A stretch of DNA of 64,000 nt from Anaerolineae bacterium CG2_30_57_67 (GCA_001872455.1 MNXJ01000084.1:42294-106293); one strand, 5' to 3'. Counted from the first letter of the stretch, positions 14,561-23,389 are shown. Notes: generated by a model from the letters alone, not told the origin. Made by a program: numbers and translations.

Positions 14561-16584
14561 TGAGCAACTTATTTTTTATAATGCTATTTTTCTTTGGATT
14601 CGGCGCGCTGACCGCGCTGATTTTCCCGCGTGGACTCCCCGCCCGCGCCCTGCCCGCCATCGGAGCGGGCATCGGCTCTGGCGCTGGATTCGCTTTGGGC
14701 GTTTCGCACTTATTCATCCTTCATCCTTCATCATTCATCCTTTCTTCTTTCCTGCCGCTGACAGGCTTCGCCCTGCGCCTTGATGGACTCGGCGCATTCT
14801 TCCTGATTGTGATTGGACTGGTTGGCGTGTCCGCATCCATCTACGGCTTTGGCTATTCCGCAGCGTATGAAGGTCGCTACTCGCTGCGCGTGATGGGCGT
14901 CATGCTCAACATCTTGTTGCTGACGCTCAACCTGCAAGTAATGGCGGATAACGCCCTGACCTTTTTGATTTTGTGGGAAGCCATGTCACTCTCCGCCTAC
15001 TGGCTCGTGCTGACCGAAAGCGACCAGCCAGGCACAGTCCGCGCCGCGAGTTGGTATCTCGCCATGACGCACGCGGGGTTCGCCGCGCTGGTGGCGATGT
15101 TCTTCCTGCTCTCTGGCGGCGAGTTGACCACTTCGTTTGCGGACATGCGCTCCACTTCGGCATTGCTTTCCCCGCTGACTCGTGACGCAATTTTCCTGCT
15201 GGCGTTATTCGGCTTCGGCGCAAAGGCAGGCATCGTGCCGCTGCACATCTGGCTGCCGATGGCGCATCCCGTTGCGCCGAGTCATGTCTCCGCGCTGATG
15301 TCGGGCGTGGTGATTAAGATGGGCATCTACGGCATCGTGCGCGTCGCGCTGGATTTGCTCGGCGGCGGTCCCGTTTGGTGGGGCGGAATTATTCTCGGTG
15401 TGGGCGCGGTCTCGGCGCTGCTCGGCGTTTTGTACGCGCTGATGGAACACGACCTGAAACGCCTGCTGGCGTATCACTCGGTAGAAAACATCGGCATCAT
15501 TTTAATTGGCGTCGGCGCGGGATTAATCTTCCACAGTTACGGCATGATGACGCTCGCCGCGCTCGGTTTCATCGGCGGGCTGTATCACACGATTAATCAC
15601 GCCAGTTTCAAAGGCTTGTTGTTTCTCGGCGCGGGTTCGGTCTTGCACGCCACAGGCACGCGCAACATGGAAGAGATGGGCGGGCTGATTAAGAAAATGC
15701 CCTACACGGCGCTTTTCTTTTTGATTGGCGCCGCCGCCATCTCCGCCTTGCCGCCGCTGAATGGATTTGCATCCGAGTGGCTGGTCTTTCAAGCATTGCT
15801 TGGCGGATTCAACCTGCCCGTGCCAGAAGTCGCCCTGATTATGCCCGTCGCGGTCGGCATGTTGGCACTCACCAGCGGACTGGCGGCGGCGTGTTTTGTC
15901 AAAGCCTTTGGCATCACCTTTTTGGCGCTGCCGCGCTCGCACGAAGCGGAACACGCCCACGAGTCGCCGCTGTCCATGCGGATTGGGATGGGCCTTCTCG
16001 CGCTGGCTTGCATCGGGCTGGGACTCGCGCCCTTCGTTGTCGTCCCAGTTATCGGCGGAGTCCTGAACGGGTTGGGCGGTCTGCCTGATACGCGCGCCGC
16101 GTTCACATCCAATCTTTCGCTGCAAACGCCCGCCGCCTTCGGTCAGATGTCCAGCACGCTGGTCATGCTCGGCTTGCTGATTTTGCTGGCGGTCATTCCG
16201 CTGGTGATGAAAATTCTGCGAGTCAACAAAAATTTGCGCGTCAGCGACACATGGGGCTGTGGGCGCGTGGGACAAACCCCGCGCATGGAATACACCGCCA
16301 CCTCGTTTGCCGAACCGCTGCGCCGCGTCTTCGCGGAACTCTACCGTCCGTCCAAAGAATTGACGATTGACTTTCACCCCGACTCAAAATACTTTGTGCA
16401 GTCCATCGAGTACAAGAGCGAAATCACGCCGCTGTTCGAGCGTCTGCTGTACGACCCGTTCCTGCGGCTGGTGCAATCCACCGCGCGTCAGGTGCGGAAG
16501 TTGCAGGCGGGTTCGCTGCATTTGTATCTGGCGTATGTCACGGTGATTTTGATTCTTTTGCTGTTGGCGGCGAGATGGTTTTAA
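14557..16584 (+). CDS. hyfB: HyfB/NuoL-type antiporter-like membrane subunit, copy 2
   Basis: 675-residue paralogue of the gene at 10138, same topology and same key residues (Glu in LWEAMSLSAYW; Lys in AKAGIVPLHIWLP; Lys in MSGVVIKMGIYG; Lys in LKRLLAYHSVENIG) and the same C-terminal HyfB region. Differences cluster in the N-terminal 70 residues and around QLLGGF/GALLGGF loops. Starts inside the ClC stop codon (ATGA), so its translation depends on ClC. A run of near-repeated TCATCCT units (14711-14742) encodes part of the first loop. The duplication suggests two pumping modules per complex or two alternative subunits. Confidence 0.93.
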   Translation: MMSNLFFIMLFFFGFGALTALIFPRGLPARALPAIGAGIGSGAGFALGVSHLFILHPSSFILSSFLPLTGFALRLDGLGAFFLIVIGLVGVSASIYGFGYSAAYEGRYSLRVMGVMLNILLLTLNLQVMADNALTFLILWEAMSLSAYWLVLTESDQPGTVRAASWYLAMTHAGFAALVAMFFLLSGGELTTSFADMRSTSALLSPLTRDAIFLLALFGFGAKAGIVPLHIWLPMAHPVAPSHVSALMSGVVIKMGIYGIVRVALDLLGGGPVWWGGIILGVGAVSALLGVLYALMEHDLKRLLAYHSVENIGIILIGVGAGLIFHSYGMMTLAALGFIGGLYHTINHASFKGLLFLGAGSVLHATGTRNMEEMGGLIKKMPYTALFFLIGAAAISALPPLNGFASEWLVFQALLGGFNLPVPEVALIMPVAVGMLALTSGLAAACFVKAFGITFLALPRSHEAEHAHESPLSMRIGMGLLALACIGLGLAPFVVVPVIGGVLNGLGGLPDTRAAFTSNLSLQTPAAFGQMSSTLVMLGLLILLAVIPLVMKILRVNKNLRVSDTWGCGRVGQTPRMEYTATSFAEPLRRVFAELYRPSKELTIDFHPDSKYFVQSIEYKSEITPLFERLLYDPFLRLVQSTARQVRKLQAGSLHLYLAYVTVILILLLLAARWF

Positions 16585-16660
16585 CCCTCACCCTAGCCCT
16601 CTCCCGATGGGAGAGGGAACACCCCCCTTCCCCCATCGGGGGAAGGGCTGGGGATGAGGG
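16585..16660. repeat. Composite inverted repeat with three nested stems
   Basis: Outer arms ccctcaccctagccct / agggctggggatgaggg enclose two perfect hairpins, ccctctccc-gat-gggagaggg (16597-16617) and cttccccc-atc-gggggaag (16627-16645). A REP-like intergenic element between copy-2 hyfB and the DinD-like gene; it could also protect the upstream mRNA from 3' decay. Confidence 0.7.
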
Positions 16661-16678
16661 CGCACAAGGAGAAATGTC

Positions 16679-17518
16679 ATGAAAAAAGAACTGATTCTCG
16701 ACCTCTTCCAAAAATTTGAAAACGCCTGCTATCTCTATCATCAGATGGAATGTTGGAGCGCGCGCGATTTGCAGGAAGTGCTGGGCTATACCGAATGGCG
16801 TAACTTTCTGAAGGTTGTGGACAAAGCCAAACTCGCCTGTGAGAACACAGGCGTTGATGTTTCAGATCATTTTGTTGAAGTCAACAAAATGATCGAGATT
16901 GGCAAAGGCGGACAAAGGGAAGTAGATGACTTTGCCCTGACGCGCTACGCCTGCTACCTGATCGCGCAAAACGGCGATCCGTCCAAAAACGAGATTGCGT
17001 TTGCTCAAACTTATTTTGCCGTGCAAACCCGCAGGCAGGAAGTTATCGAGCAACGCCTGCTGGATGTAGACCGCGTCTCCGCGCGCGAGAAACTTTCCAA
17101 GTCGGAAAAGAAATTGTCGGGCATTATCTACGAGCGTGGCGTGGACGACCAGGGCTTTGCCATCATTCGCTCCAGGGGCGATCAGGCTCTCTTTGGCGGG
17201 TATGCCACGTTCGAGATGAAGAAGAAATTGGCAGTCCCAGAAAATAGGCCGTTGGCAGATTTCCTGCCTACCTTAACCATCAAAGCCAAGGATTTCGCCA
17301 CTGAATTGACCAGCCACAATGTCATTGAAAAAGACTTGTCGGGCGAGAACCAAATTTCCAATGAGCATGTCGAAAACAATCAGGCTGTGCGGCGAATGTT
17401 GATCGAGCGCGGCGTCAAACCTGAAGCCTTGCCGCCCGCCGAAGATGTCAAAAAGTTACAGCGCAAATTGGTCAAGGATGAAAAGAACTTGCTCAAAGAT
17501 GTTAGGAAGAAGAAGTGA
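16679..17518 (+). CDS. dinD: DinD-like protein with BRO-N domain
   Basis: 279 residues. The N-terminal ~110 residues match the BRO-N/DinD type (CWSARDLQEVLGYTEWRNFLKVVDKAKLAC; LTRYACYLIAQNGDPSK; AFAQTYFAVQTRRQEVIEQR). In Escherichia coli DinD is LexA-controlled and interferes with RecA. The C-terminus is Lys-rich and charged. Good AAGGAG ribosome-binding site. I see no LexA box in front of it, so here it is likely expressed with the operon. It is unrelated to the complex by function and is flanked by repeats on both sides (16585-16660 and 17520-17591), suggesting it was inserted. Confidence 0.85.
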   Translation: MKKELILDLFQKFENACYLYHQMECWSARDLQEVLGYTEWRNFLKVVDKAKLACENTGVDVSDHFVEVNKMIEIGKGGQREVDDFALTRYACYLIAQNGDPSKNEIAFAQTYFAVQTRRQEVIEQRLLDVDRVSAREKLSKSEKKLSGIIYERGVDDQGFAIIRSRGDQALFGGYATFEMKKKLAVPENRPLADFLPTLTIKAKDFATELTSHNVIEKDLSGENQISNEHVENNQAVRRMLIERGVKPEALPPAEDVKKLQRKLVKDEKNLLKDVRKKK

Positions 17519-17519
17519 A

Positions 17520-17591
17520 CATAGACGGGTAAACAGGTAAACACGTGAACACGAACCTGTATACTTGTATACCTGTGTACTTGTGTACTTG
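17520..17591. repeat. Degenerate GTAAACA/GTATAC tandem repeat with dyad symmetry
   Basis: Units of about 9-10 bases on the pattern g(g/t)(g/t)TA(a/t)AC run through the gap. The first half (GGTAAACA, GTGAACAC) is roughly the reverse complement of the second half (TGTATAC, TGTGTAC), so the whole can fold. The same kind of repeat recurs at 20796-20881. Confidence 0.65.
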
Positions 17592-17618
17592 AAAGACGCA
17601 ACACTGGAGATTTTTTCT

Positions 17619-18560
17619 ATGACTGGTTATCTACTCGAATTTTCACAAGCCTTGCTCGCGCTACTGCTGGCTCCCATGCTGGCGGGTTTTGTCCGTTGGG
17701 TGAAAGCCCGTTTGCAAAATCGGCGCGGCGCTCCCATCTGGCAGCCTTACTTTGAACTCGCCAAATTATTCGGCAAGGATGTGGTCATGTCGAACAACGC
17801 CTCGTGGCTGTTCCGCGTCGCGCCCTACATCGTCTTTGCCAGCGCGCTCGCAGTGACCTTCCTCATCCCGCTGATCGCCGCGCCCCTGCCCTTCGACAAC
17901 ATCGGCGACTTGCTGGTGGTCGTCTACCTGCTCTTGCTGGGGACGTTCTTCCTCGCGCTCGCGGGACTGGATACTGGCACTGCTTTCGGCGGGATGGGTT
18001 CCAGCCGCGAGATGACCGTCGCCGCAATCGCCGAGCCGACGATTGCCCTCTCGATTTTTAGCCTCGCGTTGGGTGCGGGTTCCACCAATCTCAGCCACAT
18101 CGTTGTCGCCACGTTGACCAATCCTGGCGTGGCGCTCAGTCCTGGTCACCTGCTGGCATTCGCCGCCATCTTCATCGTCTCGCTGGCGGAGACAGGCCGC
18201 CTGCCCGTGGACAATCCCTCCACGCATTTGGAATTGACCATGATCCACGAAGCGATGATTTTGGAATACTCAGGCCGCTATCTTGCGTTGATCGAATGGG
18301 CGTCGTGGTTGAAGTTGACCATCTTCTTTGCACTGCTGGCGAATCTGTTCGTGCCGTGGGGATTGGCAACGGCGCTGACTCCTGCCGCGCTTGCGATTGC
18401 AGTCGTGACGCTGATTCTTAAACTTGCAATTCTCGGCGTGGTTGTGGCGGTCGTTGAAACGCGCATCGCCAAACTGCGCCTCTTCCGCGTACCTGAATTG
18501 CTGGGCATGTCGTTTGTGCTGGCATTGCTGGCGGTCACGTCTTCATTCCTGCTAAAGTAA
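17619..18560 (+). CDS. hyfC: HyfC/NuoH-type membrane subunit of the Ehr complex
   Basis: 313-residue polytopic protein of the complex I subunit 1 family, which docks the peripheral arm on the membrane and contributes to the quinone-like cavity and coupling. Typical features: RRGAPIWQPYFELAKLFGKD loop, GSSREMTVAAIAEPT, the AETGRLPVDNPSTHLELTMIHEAMILEYSGR loop with many conserved Glu. Start 17619 (MTGYLLEF) after GGAGA; an upstream in-frame ATG falls in the repeat. Length is normal for HycD/HyfC. Confidence 0.93.
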   Translation: MTGYLLEFSQALLALLLAPMLAGFVRWVKARLQNRRGAPIWQPYFELAKLFGKDVVMSNNASWLFRVAPYIVFASALAVTFLIPLIAAPLPFDNIGDLLVVVYLLLLGTFFLALAGLDTGTAFGGMGSSREMTVAAIAEPTIALSIFSLALGAGSTNLSHIVVATLTNPGVALSPGHLLAFAAIFIVSLAETGRLPVDNPSTHLELTMIHEAMILEYSGRYLALIEWASWLKLTIFFALLANLFVPWGLATALTPAALAIAVVTLILKLAILGVVVAVVETRIAKLRLFRVPELLGMSFVLALLAVTSSFLLK

Positions 18561-18564
18561 TAAT

Positions 18565-18597
18565 AGACCTCCGAGTTCTTAAAGAACTCGGAGGTCT
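18565..18597. repeat. Palindrome in the hyfC-hyfE gap
   Basis: 16-bp perfect arms (agacctccgagttctt / aagaactcggaggtct) with one unpaired base, no T run. Probably a dispersed palindrome rather than a terminator, since it sits inside an operon. Confidence 0.65.
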
Positions 18598-18609
18598 GGA
18601 AGATAAATT

Positions 18610-19266
18610 ATGGATACCCTTTTCTCTCAACTCTCCACCCTCGGCTCCAGTGTAATCTTGCTGTTCGGCATTACGCTGCTCTGGCGCAAAAGCCTGCGCG
18701 CCTACACGGACGCCTTTCGATGGCAGTCTGCCGCGCTGACGGTGATGTTCCTCATCATCGGCTACTTTGGCAACGACCCCGAACTGTATGTGGTCGCCGT
18801 TTTCCTCTTCATTCTCAAAGTTCTCATCCTGCCGCGTTATTTGGAGCGCATGGAACAACGCTTCGGCGACCAGCGCGAGTCACAGCCGTACGTCAACATT
18901 GTCACCTCGCTGATGTTGTCAGGCTTGCTCGTCCTGCTGGCGTACGTGGTCACGCGTCCGCTGGTGCTGGTCAGCGACCTGCCCACGCGCGGCGGACTTC
19001 CGCTGGCGATGGGACTGATCTTCGTCGGCTTGTTCGTGGTCATCACGCGCAAAAAGGCGCTGACCCAGATCGTCGGCTTTCTGGTGATGGAAAATGGCAT
19101 CGCCCTGCTCGCCGTCCTCGGCACGTTCGGCATCCCGATCATCGTCGAATTGGGCGTCTTCCTCGACGTGCTGATGGGCTTCCTCGTCATGCAGGTTTTT
19201 GTCTATCACATTCACAGCACATTTGAATCCATTGACGTGGATCAGATGAACAAACTCAAACACTAA
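18610..19266 (+). CDS. hyfE: HyfE/NuoK-like membrane subunit
   Basis: 218 residues, about seven transmembrane helices, matching the hydrogenase-4 HyfE family, whose core corresponds to NuoK plus extra helices. Visible family features: LILPRYLERMEQR loop after helix 3, and FLVMENGIALLAVLGTFGIP with a buried Glu, then GVFLDVLMGFLVMQVFVYHIHSTFESIDVDQMNKLKH at the C-terminus. GGAAG precedes the ATG. Eleven-base gap to the next gene. Likely part of the ion-translocating module. Confidence 0.92.
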   Translation: MDTLFSQLSTLGSSVILLFGITLLWRKSLRAYTDAFRWQSAALTVMFLIIGYFGNDPELYVVAVFLFILKVLILPRYLERMEQRFGDQRESQPYVNIVTSLMLSGLLVLLAYVVTRPLVLVSDLPTRGGLPLAMGLIFVGLFVVITRKKALTQIVGFLVMENGIALLAVLGTFGIPIIVELGVFLDVLMGFLVMQVFVYHIHSTFESIDVDQMNKLKH

Positions 19267-19276
19267 GAGACCCTCT

Positions 19277-20794
19277 ATGACTTTCTTCCTCCTGATTTTT
19301 CCTCCCCTGCTCGCCGCGCTGATTGCGACTCTTGTCCGACCGTACCGCGCCTTCGTCGGCTGGATCGGCGCGTGGCTGTCGCTGATCTCGCTCGGCGCGG
19401 CGCTGACAATTGCCGCGCAAGTCGTCAACGGACAAACCCCGCTCTGGGGATTCAAAATCGAATACCTCAACCTCGAAGATGTTTTGCGCGCCGACAGTCT
19501 CTCCGCCCTGATCATGGTCTGTGTGGCGGGCGTCGCATCGCTGGCATTATTTCTCAGCCCAGGTCTTGGGCGGCAACAAATCACGAATCCACATTGGGGC
19601 GAACTGGCTTACGCCCCCAATCAACTGCGGCGCTATCACGTTTTCATCAACCTGTTCATCGCCGCCATGCTGATGGCGGTCTCCGCCAACAACGTCGGCG
19701 TGATGTGGATCACCATCGAAGCCACCACCGTTTTCTCGGCGTTCATTATTCCGCTCAAACTCAACCGCGCCTCCATCGAAGCCTCGTGGAAATATATCCT
19801 CATTTGCTCGGTGGGAATTGCGCTGGCATTCGTCGGCACGGTACTGGGCTACTTCGATTTTGTCACGCTTTCGGGACGCGCGGAGAATGCCCTCAACTGG
19901 ACAGTGCTTCTCGCAACCGCGCCCACCCTGCATCCCGAAGTGATGCGGCTGGCTTTCGTCTTCCTGCTGATCGGCTACGGCACGAAGGCGGGCATCGCGC
20001 CGATGCACACCTGGAAGCCTGACGCCTACGGCGAGTCGCCCGCCCCGCTGACGGCGTTGATGGCGTCTTCATTATTTGCGGTGGCGATGTACGCGCTTCT
20101 GCGCTGGAAAGCGGTTGCGGATGCGACCCTGGGCGCGGGCTACACGGACAGTTTGTTCATCGCGCTCGGTCTGCTCTCGCTGACGATTGCCGCGTTCAGC
20201 GTGGTGCTGGCGACGGACTACAAACGCATGTTTGCTTATTCGAGCATCGAACACACGGGCTTGATGTGTCTCGGCTTTGCGCTCGGTCCGCTGGGAACAT
20301 TTGCCGCGCTGTTGCATCTCGTCAATCACACCGCCGCCAAATCGCTGATGTTTTTTCTGGTGGACAACATCGAACATAAATACCGCTCGCCGCTGATCGA
20401 ACGCACGCGCGGCTTGTTGAAAACCATGCCGTGGACGGGCGCGATCTTCGCCTTCGGGCTGATGACGCTCATCGGACTCCCGCCAGGCGGAATCTTCATC
20501 ACCGAGTTCGCGCTCTTCCGCGCGGGCTTCGCGCTCCACCATCCCTGGCTGATGGGCGCGGCGCTGGCTTTGCTGGCGGTGGTCTTTGTCTCGTTCATCA
20601 ATCATCTCAACAAAATGTTGTACGGCGTTCCCGCCGCAGACGACATCAACATGGAACGCCCCGTTGAAAAATTCTCCTGGCGGCTGGCGCTGCTGCTGAT
20701 TCCTGTCGCGCTGCTGGTCACGCTCGGCTTGACTCTGCCCGCTCCGCTGGCGACACTGATCAATCAAAGTGTGGCGATTCTTTCAAAACCATAA
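19277..20794 (+). CDS. hyfF: HyfF/NuoN-type antiporter-like membrane subunit
   Basis: 505-residue, roughly 14-helix antiporter-like protein, the third of this family in the operon. Conserved: Glu in MWITIEATTVFSAFII (TM5), Lys in GTKAGIAPMHTWKPDAYGESPAPLTALMAS (TM7), and Lys/His in DYKRMFAYSSIEHTG and NHTAAKSLMFF. The C-terminal half is shorter than in the HyfB copies. Follows hyfE by 10 bases. Function: proton or sodium translocation coupled to electron transfer in the peripheral subunits. Confidence 0.93.
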   Translation: MTFFLLIFPPLLAALIATLVRPYRAFVGWIGAWLSLISLGAALTIAAQVVNGQTPLWGFKIEYLNLEDVLRADSLSALIMVCVAGVASLALFLSPGLGRQQITNPHWGELAYAPNQLRRYHVFINLFIAAMLMAVSANNVGVMWITIEATTVFSAFIIPLKLNRASIEASWKYILICSVGIALAFVGTVLGYFDFVTLSGRAENALNWTVLLATAPTLHPEVMRLAFVFLLIGYGTKAGIAPMHTWKPDAYGESPAPLTALMASSLFAVAMYALLRWKAVADATLGAGYTDSLFIALGLLSLTIAAFSVVLATDYKRMFAYSSIEHTGLMCLGFALGPLGTFAALLHLVNHTAAKSLMFFLVDNIEHKYRSPLIERTRGLLKTMPWTGAIFAFGLMTLIGLPPGGIFITEFALFRAGFALHHPWLMGAALALLAVVFVSFINHLNKMLYGVPAADDINMERPVEKFSWRLALLLIPVALLVTLGLTLPAPLATLINQSVAILSKP

Positions 20795-20795
20795 T

Positions 20796-20881
20796 GTAGA
20801 CAGGTAAACACGTACACAAGTAAACATGTCTACCTGTATACGTGTGTACCTGACTACCTGACTACCTGACCACTGGACTAA
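20796..20881. repeat. Second degenerate GTAAACA/GTATAC tandem repeat
   Basis: Same pattern as 17520-17591: GTAGACAGGTAAACACGT on the left and TACCTGTATACGTGTGT on the right form imperfect arms, followed by three direct copies of CTGACTACctgac. Fills the whole gap between hyfF and hyfG. Confidence 0.65.
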
Positions 20882-20887
20882 CCAACT

Positions 20888-22468
20888 ATGACAAAATTTA
20901 CCCAACTTCAATCCGCGCTCACAAAAAATTTTCAGGAACTCATCAGCAATGTTCATATTTTGCGCGGCAACGAACTCCACTTTCAAATTGCGCGCGGCTG
21001 TGCGCTCAAACTGGCGCAGATTCTCAATGCCGATTTCAACGCTGAACTGCGGCTGATGGTTGCGAATGACCGCCGCGCCGACAAAGGCGTGTTCGAGATT
21101 CACTATCTCTTCGTCAATGACAAAGAAAATTGGTACGCGCACGCTACCAAAGACCTTTCGCACGACGACCCGACCATTGATTCGATGGCGACCTTTTATT
21201 ATCCCGCCTCACGCTTCGAGCGCGAAATCCATGACCTGTTCGGCATCGGAGCCATTGACCACCCCGACACGCGCCCGCTGGTGAGCCATGCCTTCTGGCC
21301 CAAAGATTATTTCCCGCTTCGCAAAGATTCCATCGTCCCTGAAAAATTTAACGACGATGGTACGCCGTTTGAGTTCATGCCCGTCGGCGGCGAAGGCGTG
21401 TATGAAATTCCAGTCGGACCCGTTCACGCGGGCATCATCGAGCCTGGACATTTCCGCTTCAGTGTGGTCGGCGAGACCGTGATTGATTTGAAGATTCGTT
21501 TATATTTCACGCACAAAGGCACGGAAAAACTCTTTGAAGGACGCGCTCCCGCCGACGGCGTAGAACTCGCCGAGCGCATCTCTGGCGACACCACCATCGG
21601 TCATTCGCTGGCGTATTGTCAGGCAGTCGAGTCACTGGCGGGCTGTGAAGTCCCCGCCCGCGCAAAATATCTGCGCGTCATCCTTTTGGAAATGGAACGC
21701 CTCTACAATCACATCGCGGACTTCGGCGCGATATGCAACGACACGGGCTTCGCCGCCGCGCATTCGCACTGCTTCCGCATCCGCGAGCGGCTTCTGCGCT
21801 TGAACAAACGCCTGACGGGCAACCGTCTCCTTCGGGGCGGAATCATCCTCGGCGGAGTCGGACGCGATTTTCCATCCGATTTGAATCTCGCCGCCGAACT
21901 GGATTCAATCCTCGCCGACTTCAACGAAATCGTCGAAATCAGTCTCAACAACACCATGCTGACCGACCGTCTGGATGGCGCGGGCTATCTCACCACCAAG
22001 ACCGCCACCGATCACGGCGTTCTCGGCTATGTGGCGCGCGCTTCGGGCATTGACGTGGATGTGCGCCGTGACCATCCCTTTGCCGCGTATTCGTCACTTA
22101 ATTTCAATGTTGCTAAATCTGTAAAGGGCGATGTCCACGCCCGCGCCCAAATCCGCGTGGACGAAGCGAGTGAATCCGTGAGCATCATCAAGCAAGCGTT
22201 GACGCAACTTCCTCAGGGCGAGTTGGTTGCGCCGCTGGGAAAACTCCCCGCCTGGGAACCCGCGTTCGGCATGGTCGAAGGCTGGCGCGGCGCGATCCTC
22301 CATTGGGTGATGGCAGACGATAATGGAAAACTGTATCGCGTGAAAGTCAAAGACCCATCGTTCGTCAACTGGCCCGCGCTGTCGTTTGCCTTGCTGAAAA
22401 ATATCGTGCCAGATTTTCCGCTGGTCAACAAATCGTTCAACCAATCGTATTCGGGCAACGATTTATGA
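20888..22468 (+). CDS. hyfG: Fused NuoC-NuoD/HyfG-type large subunit lacking NiFe ligands
   Basis: 526 residues: N-terminal NuoC-like 30-kDa domain (YPASRFEREIHDLFGI, residues 105-120) fused to a NuoD/hydrogenase large-subunit domain. In NiFe hydrogenases motif L1 is RxCGxCxxxH; here it is R230-I-S-G-D-T-T-I-G-H239, so both cysteines are Ser/Thr while Arg, Gly and His remain. Motif L2 (DPCxxCxxH) is replaced by the C-terminal NKSFNQSYSGNDL, also without cysteine. There is no C-terminal protease-cleaved tail. Hence no NiFe centre is expected; the protein fits the Ehr class. Last gene of the operon. No Shine-Dalgarno is visible in front of the ATG. Confidence 0.93.
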   Translation: MTKFTQLQSALTKNFQELISNVHILRGNELHFQIARGCALKLAQILNADFNAELRLMVANDRRADKGVFEIHYLFVNDKENWYAHATKDLSHDDPTIDSMATFYYPASRFEREIHDLFGIGAIDHPDTRPLVSHAFWPKDYFPLRKDSIVPEKFNDDGTPFEFMPVGGEGVYEIPVGPVHAGIIEPGHFRFSVVGETVIDLKIRLYFTHKGTEKLFEGRAPADGVELAERISGDTTIGHSLAYCQAVESLAGCEVPARAKYLRVILLEMERLYNHIADFGAICNDTGFAAAHSHCFRIRERLLRLNKRLTGNRLLRGGIILGGVGRDFPSDLNLAAELDSILADFNEIVEISLNNTMLTDRLDGAGYLTTKTATDHGVLGYVARASGIDVDVRRDHPFAAYSSLNFNVAKSVKGDVHARAQIRVDEASESVSIIKQALTQLPQGELVAPLGKLPAWEPAFGMVEGWRGAILHWVMADDNGKLYRVKVKDPSFVNWPALSFALLKNIVPDFPLVNKSFNQSYSGNDL

Positions 22469-22513
22469 GTTTGCGGTTGTACAAAATTTGGTCGTTCAAA
22501 GAGCAAAAATCTT

Positions 22514-22543
22514 AACGCGAATTTTTTTTGCGTCATTCGCGTT
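22514..22543. terminator. Weak hairpin between convergent hyfG and menH
   Basis: aacgcgaat / attcgcgtt (9-bp stem, 12-base loop that contains the T run). It could end transcripts from both sides but is not a classical terminator. Confidence 0.4.
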
Positions 22544-22588
22544 GAAAGGGTTTGTCTTATTGCACAGAGTCACACATGAGCCAAAAAT

Positions 22589-23389
22589 TTACGACAATTT
22601 CTGACGAGCAGAATTTTCATCCAAATGTTGCCGAAGCGGGGTAATAAGAATTTGCGGTTGTTCTGCGTGGACGTTATGCCCACAGCCCGGCACAATAACG
22701 TGATGGGCTGTGGGCATTTTTGCCGCCATCTGGCGCGTCACCTGAACATATTTTTTATCTTGTTCGCCCGCAATCAACAAAACCGGAAAATCCAGCGCGG
22801 GCAGACAGTTCCAGAGCGGCGCTTGCAGGCCGGGGCTGAGGGCGCGGATGACTTTTGCCATCTGGCGCGGGTCATTTTGCACGGCAGCTTTTTTGAGCGC
22901 GGCGCGCAGCGCCGGGCGGGCTTGCAGGCTGGCGAAGAGCGGCATGGCGTACCAGCTTTCGAGGAAGGCGGGCAGGCCCTCGCGCAGCAGCAGTTCGGCG
23001 CGGGCCGAATCTTCTTCCAGCCGCCGGGCGCGCTCGCAGGCCTCGGGGATGCCGGGGCTGGTCGATTCCAGCGTCAGAGTCAGAATCCGCTGCGGGTAAC
23101 GGCAGGCAAAATTCAGCGCGGCGCGCCCGCCGAGCGAATAGCCGGCGAGATGAATTTTCGGCGCGGAGAAAGTTTCCAGCAGGCGCAAAAGCCAGTCGTT
23201 CACAATCTCAAAATCGAGTGAGGCCTCCAGCGGCCAGGGATTTTCGCCGTGCCCCGGCAGGTCGGGCAGGATGCAAAAATAGAGGCGGCTGAGGCGGCAG
23301 GCCACCTGGCGCCAGCTGGCGCGGCTGCCGAGGAAGCCGTGCAAAAAAACGAGCGGCGGGTTTTGCGGGCTGCCGAGAGTGTTCACCAT
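22589..23389 (-). CDS. menH: MenH-like alpha/beta hydrolase (SHCHC synthase)
   Basis: 266-residue alpha/beta hydrolase. Oxyanion-hole HGFLGS, nucleophile elbow GYSLGG (Ser), acid in AGEQDKKYV and His in GCGHNVHAEQP are visible. MenH makes 2-succinyl-6-hydroxy-2,4-cyclohexadiene-1-carboxylate from the MenD product. The specific call rests on being the last gene of the men operon and on LHGFLGSRASW / DLPGHG motifs typical of MenH. Starts within the stop of the DAHP synthase gene (ATGA). Confidence 0.85.
   Translation of the reverse strand: MVNTLGSPQNPPLVFLHGFLGSRASWRQVACRLSRLYFCILPDLPGHGENPWPLEASLDFEIVNDWLLRLLETFSAPKIHLAGYSLGGRAALNFACRYPQRILTLTLESTSPGIPEACERARRLEEDSARAELLLREGLPAFLESWYAMPLFASLQARPALRAALKKAAVQNDPRQMAKVIRALSPGLQAPLWNCLPALDFPVLLIAGEQDKKYVQVTRQMAAKMPTAHHVIVPGCGHNVHAEQPQILITPLRQHLDENSARQKLS

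Noticed and set aside
17520..17591. CRISPR array or direct-repeat array
   Set aside because: Units are about 10 bases, degenerate, without spacers, and no cas genes are near.
20888..22468. Functional NiFe hydrogenase
   Set aside because: All four active-site cysteines are absent and no maturation genes (hyp, endopeptidase) are in the window.
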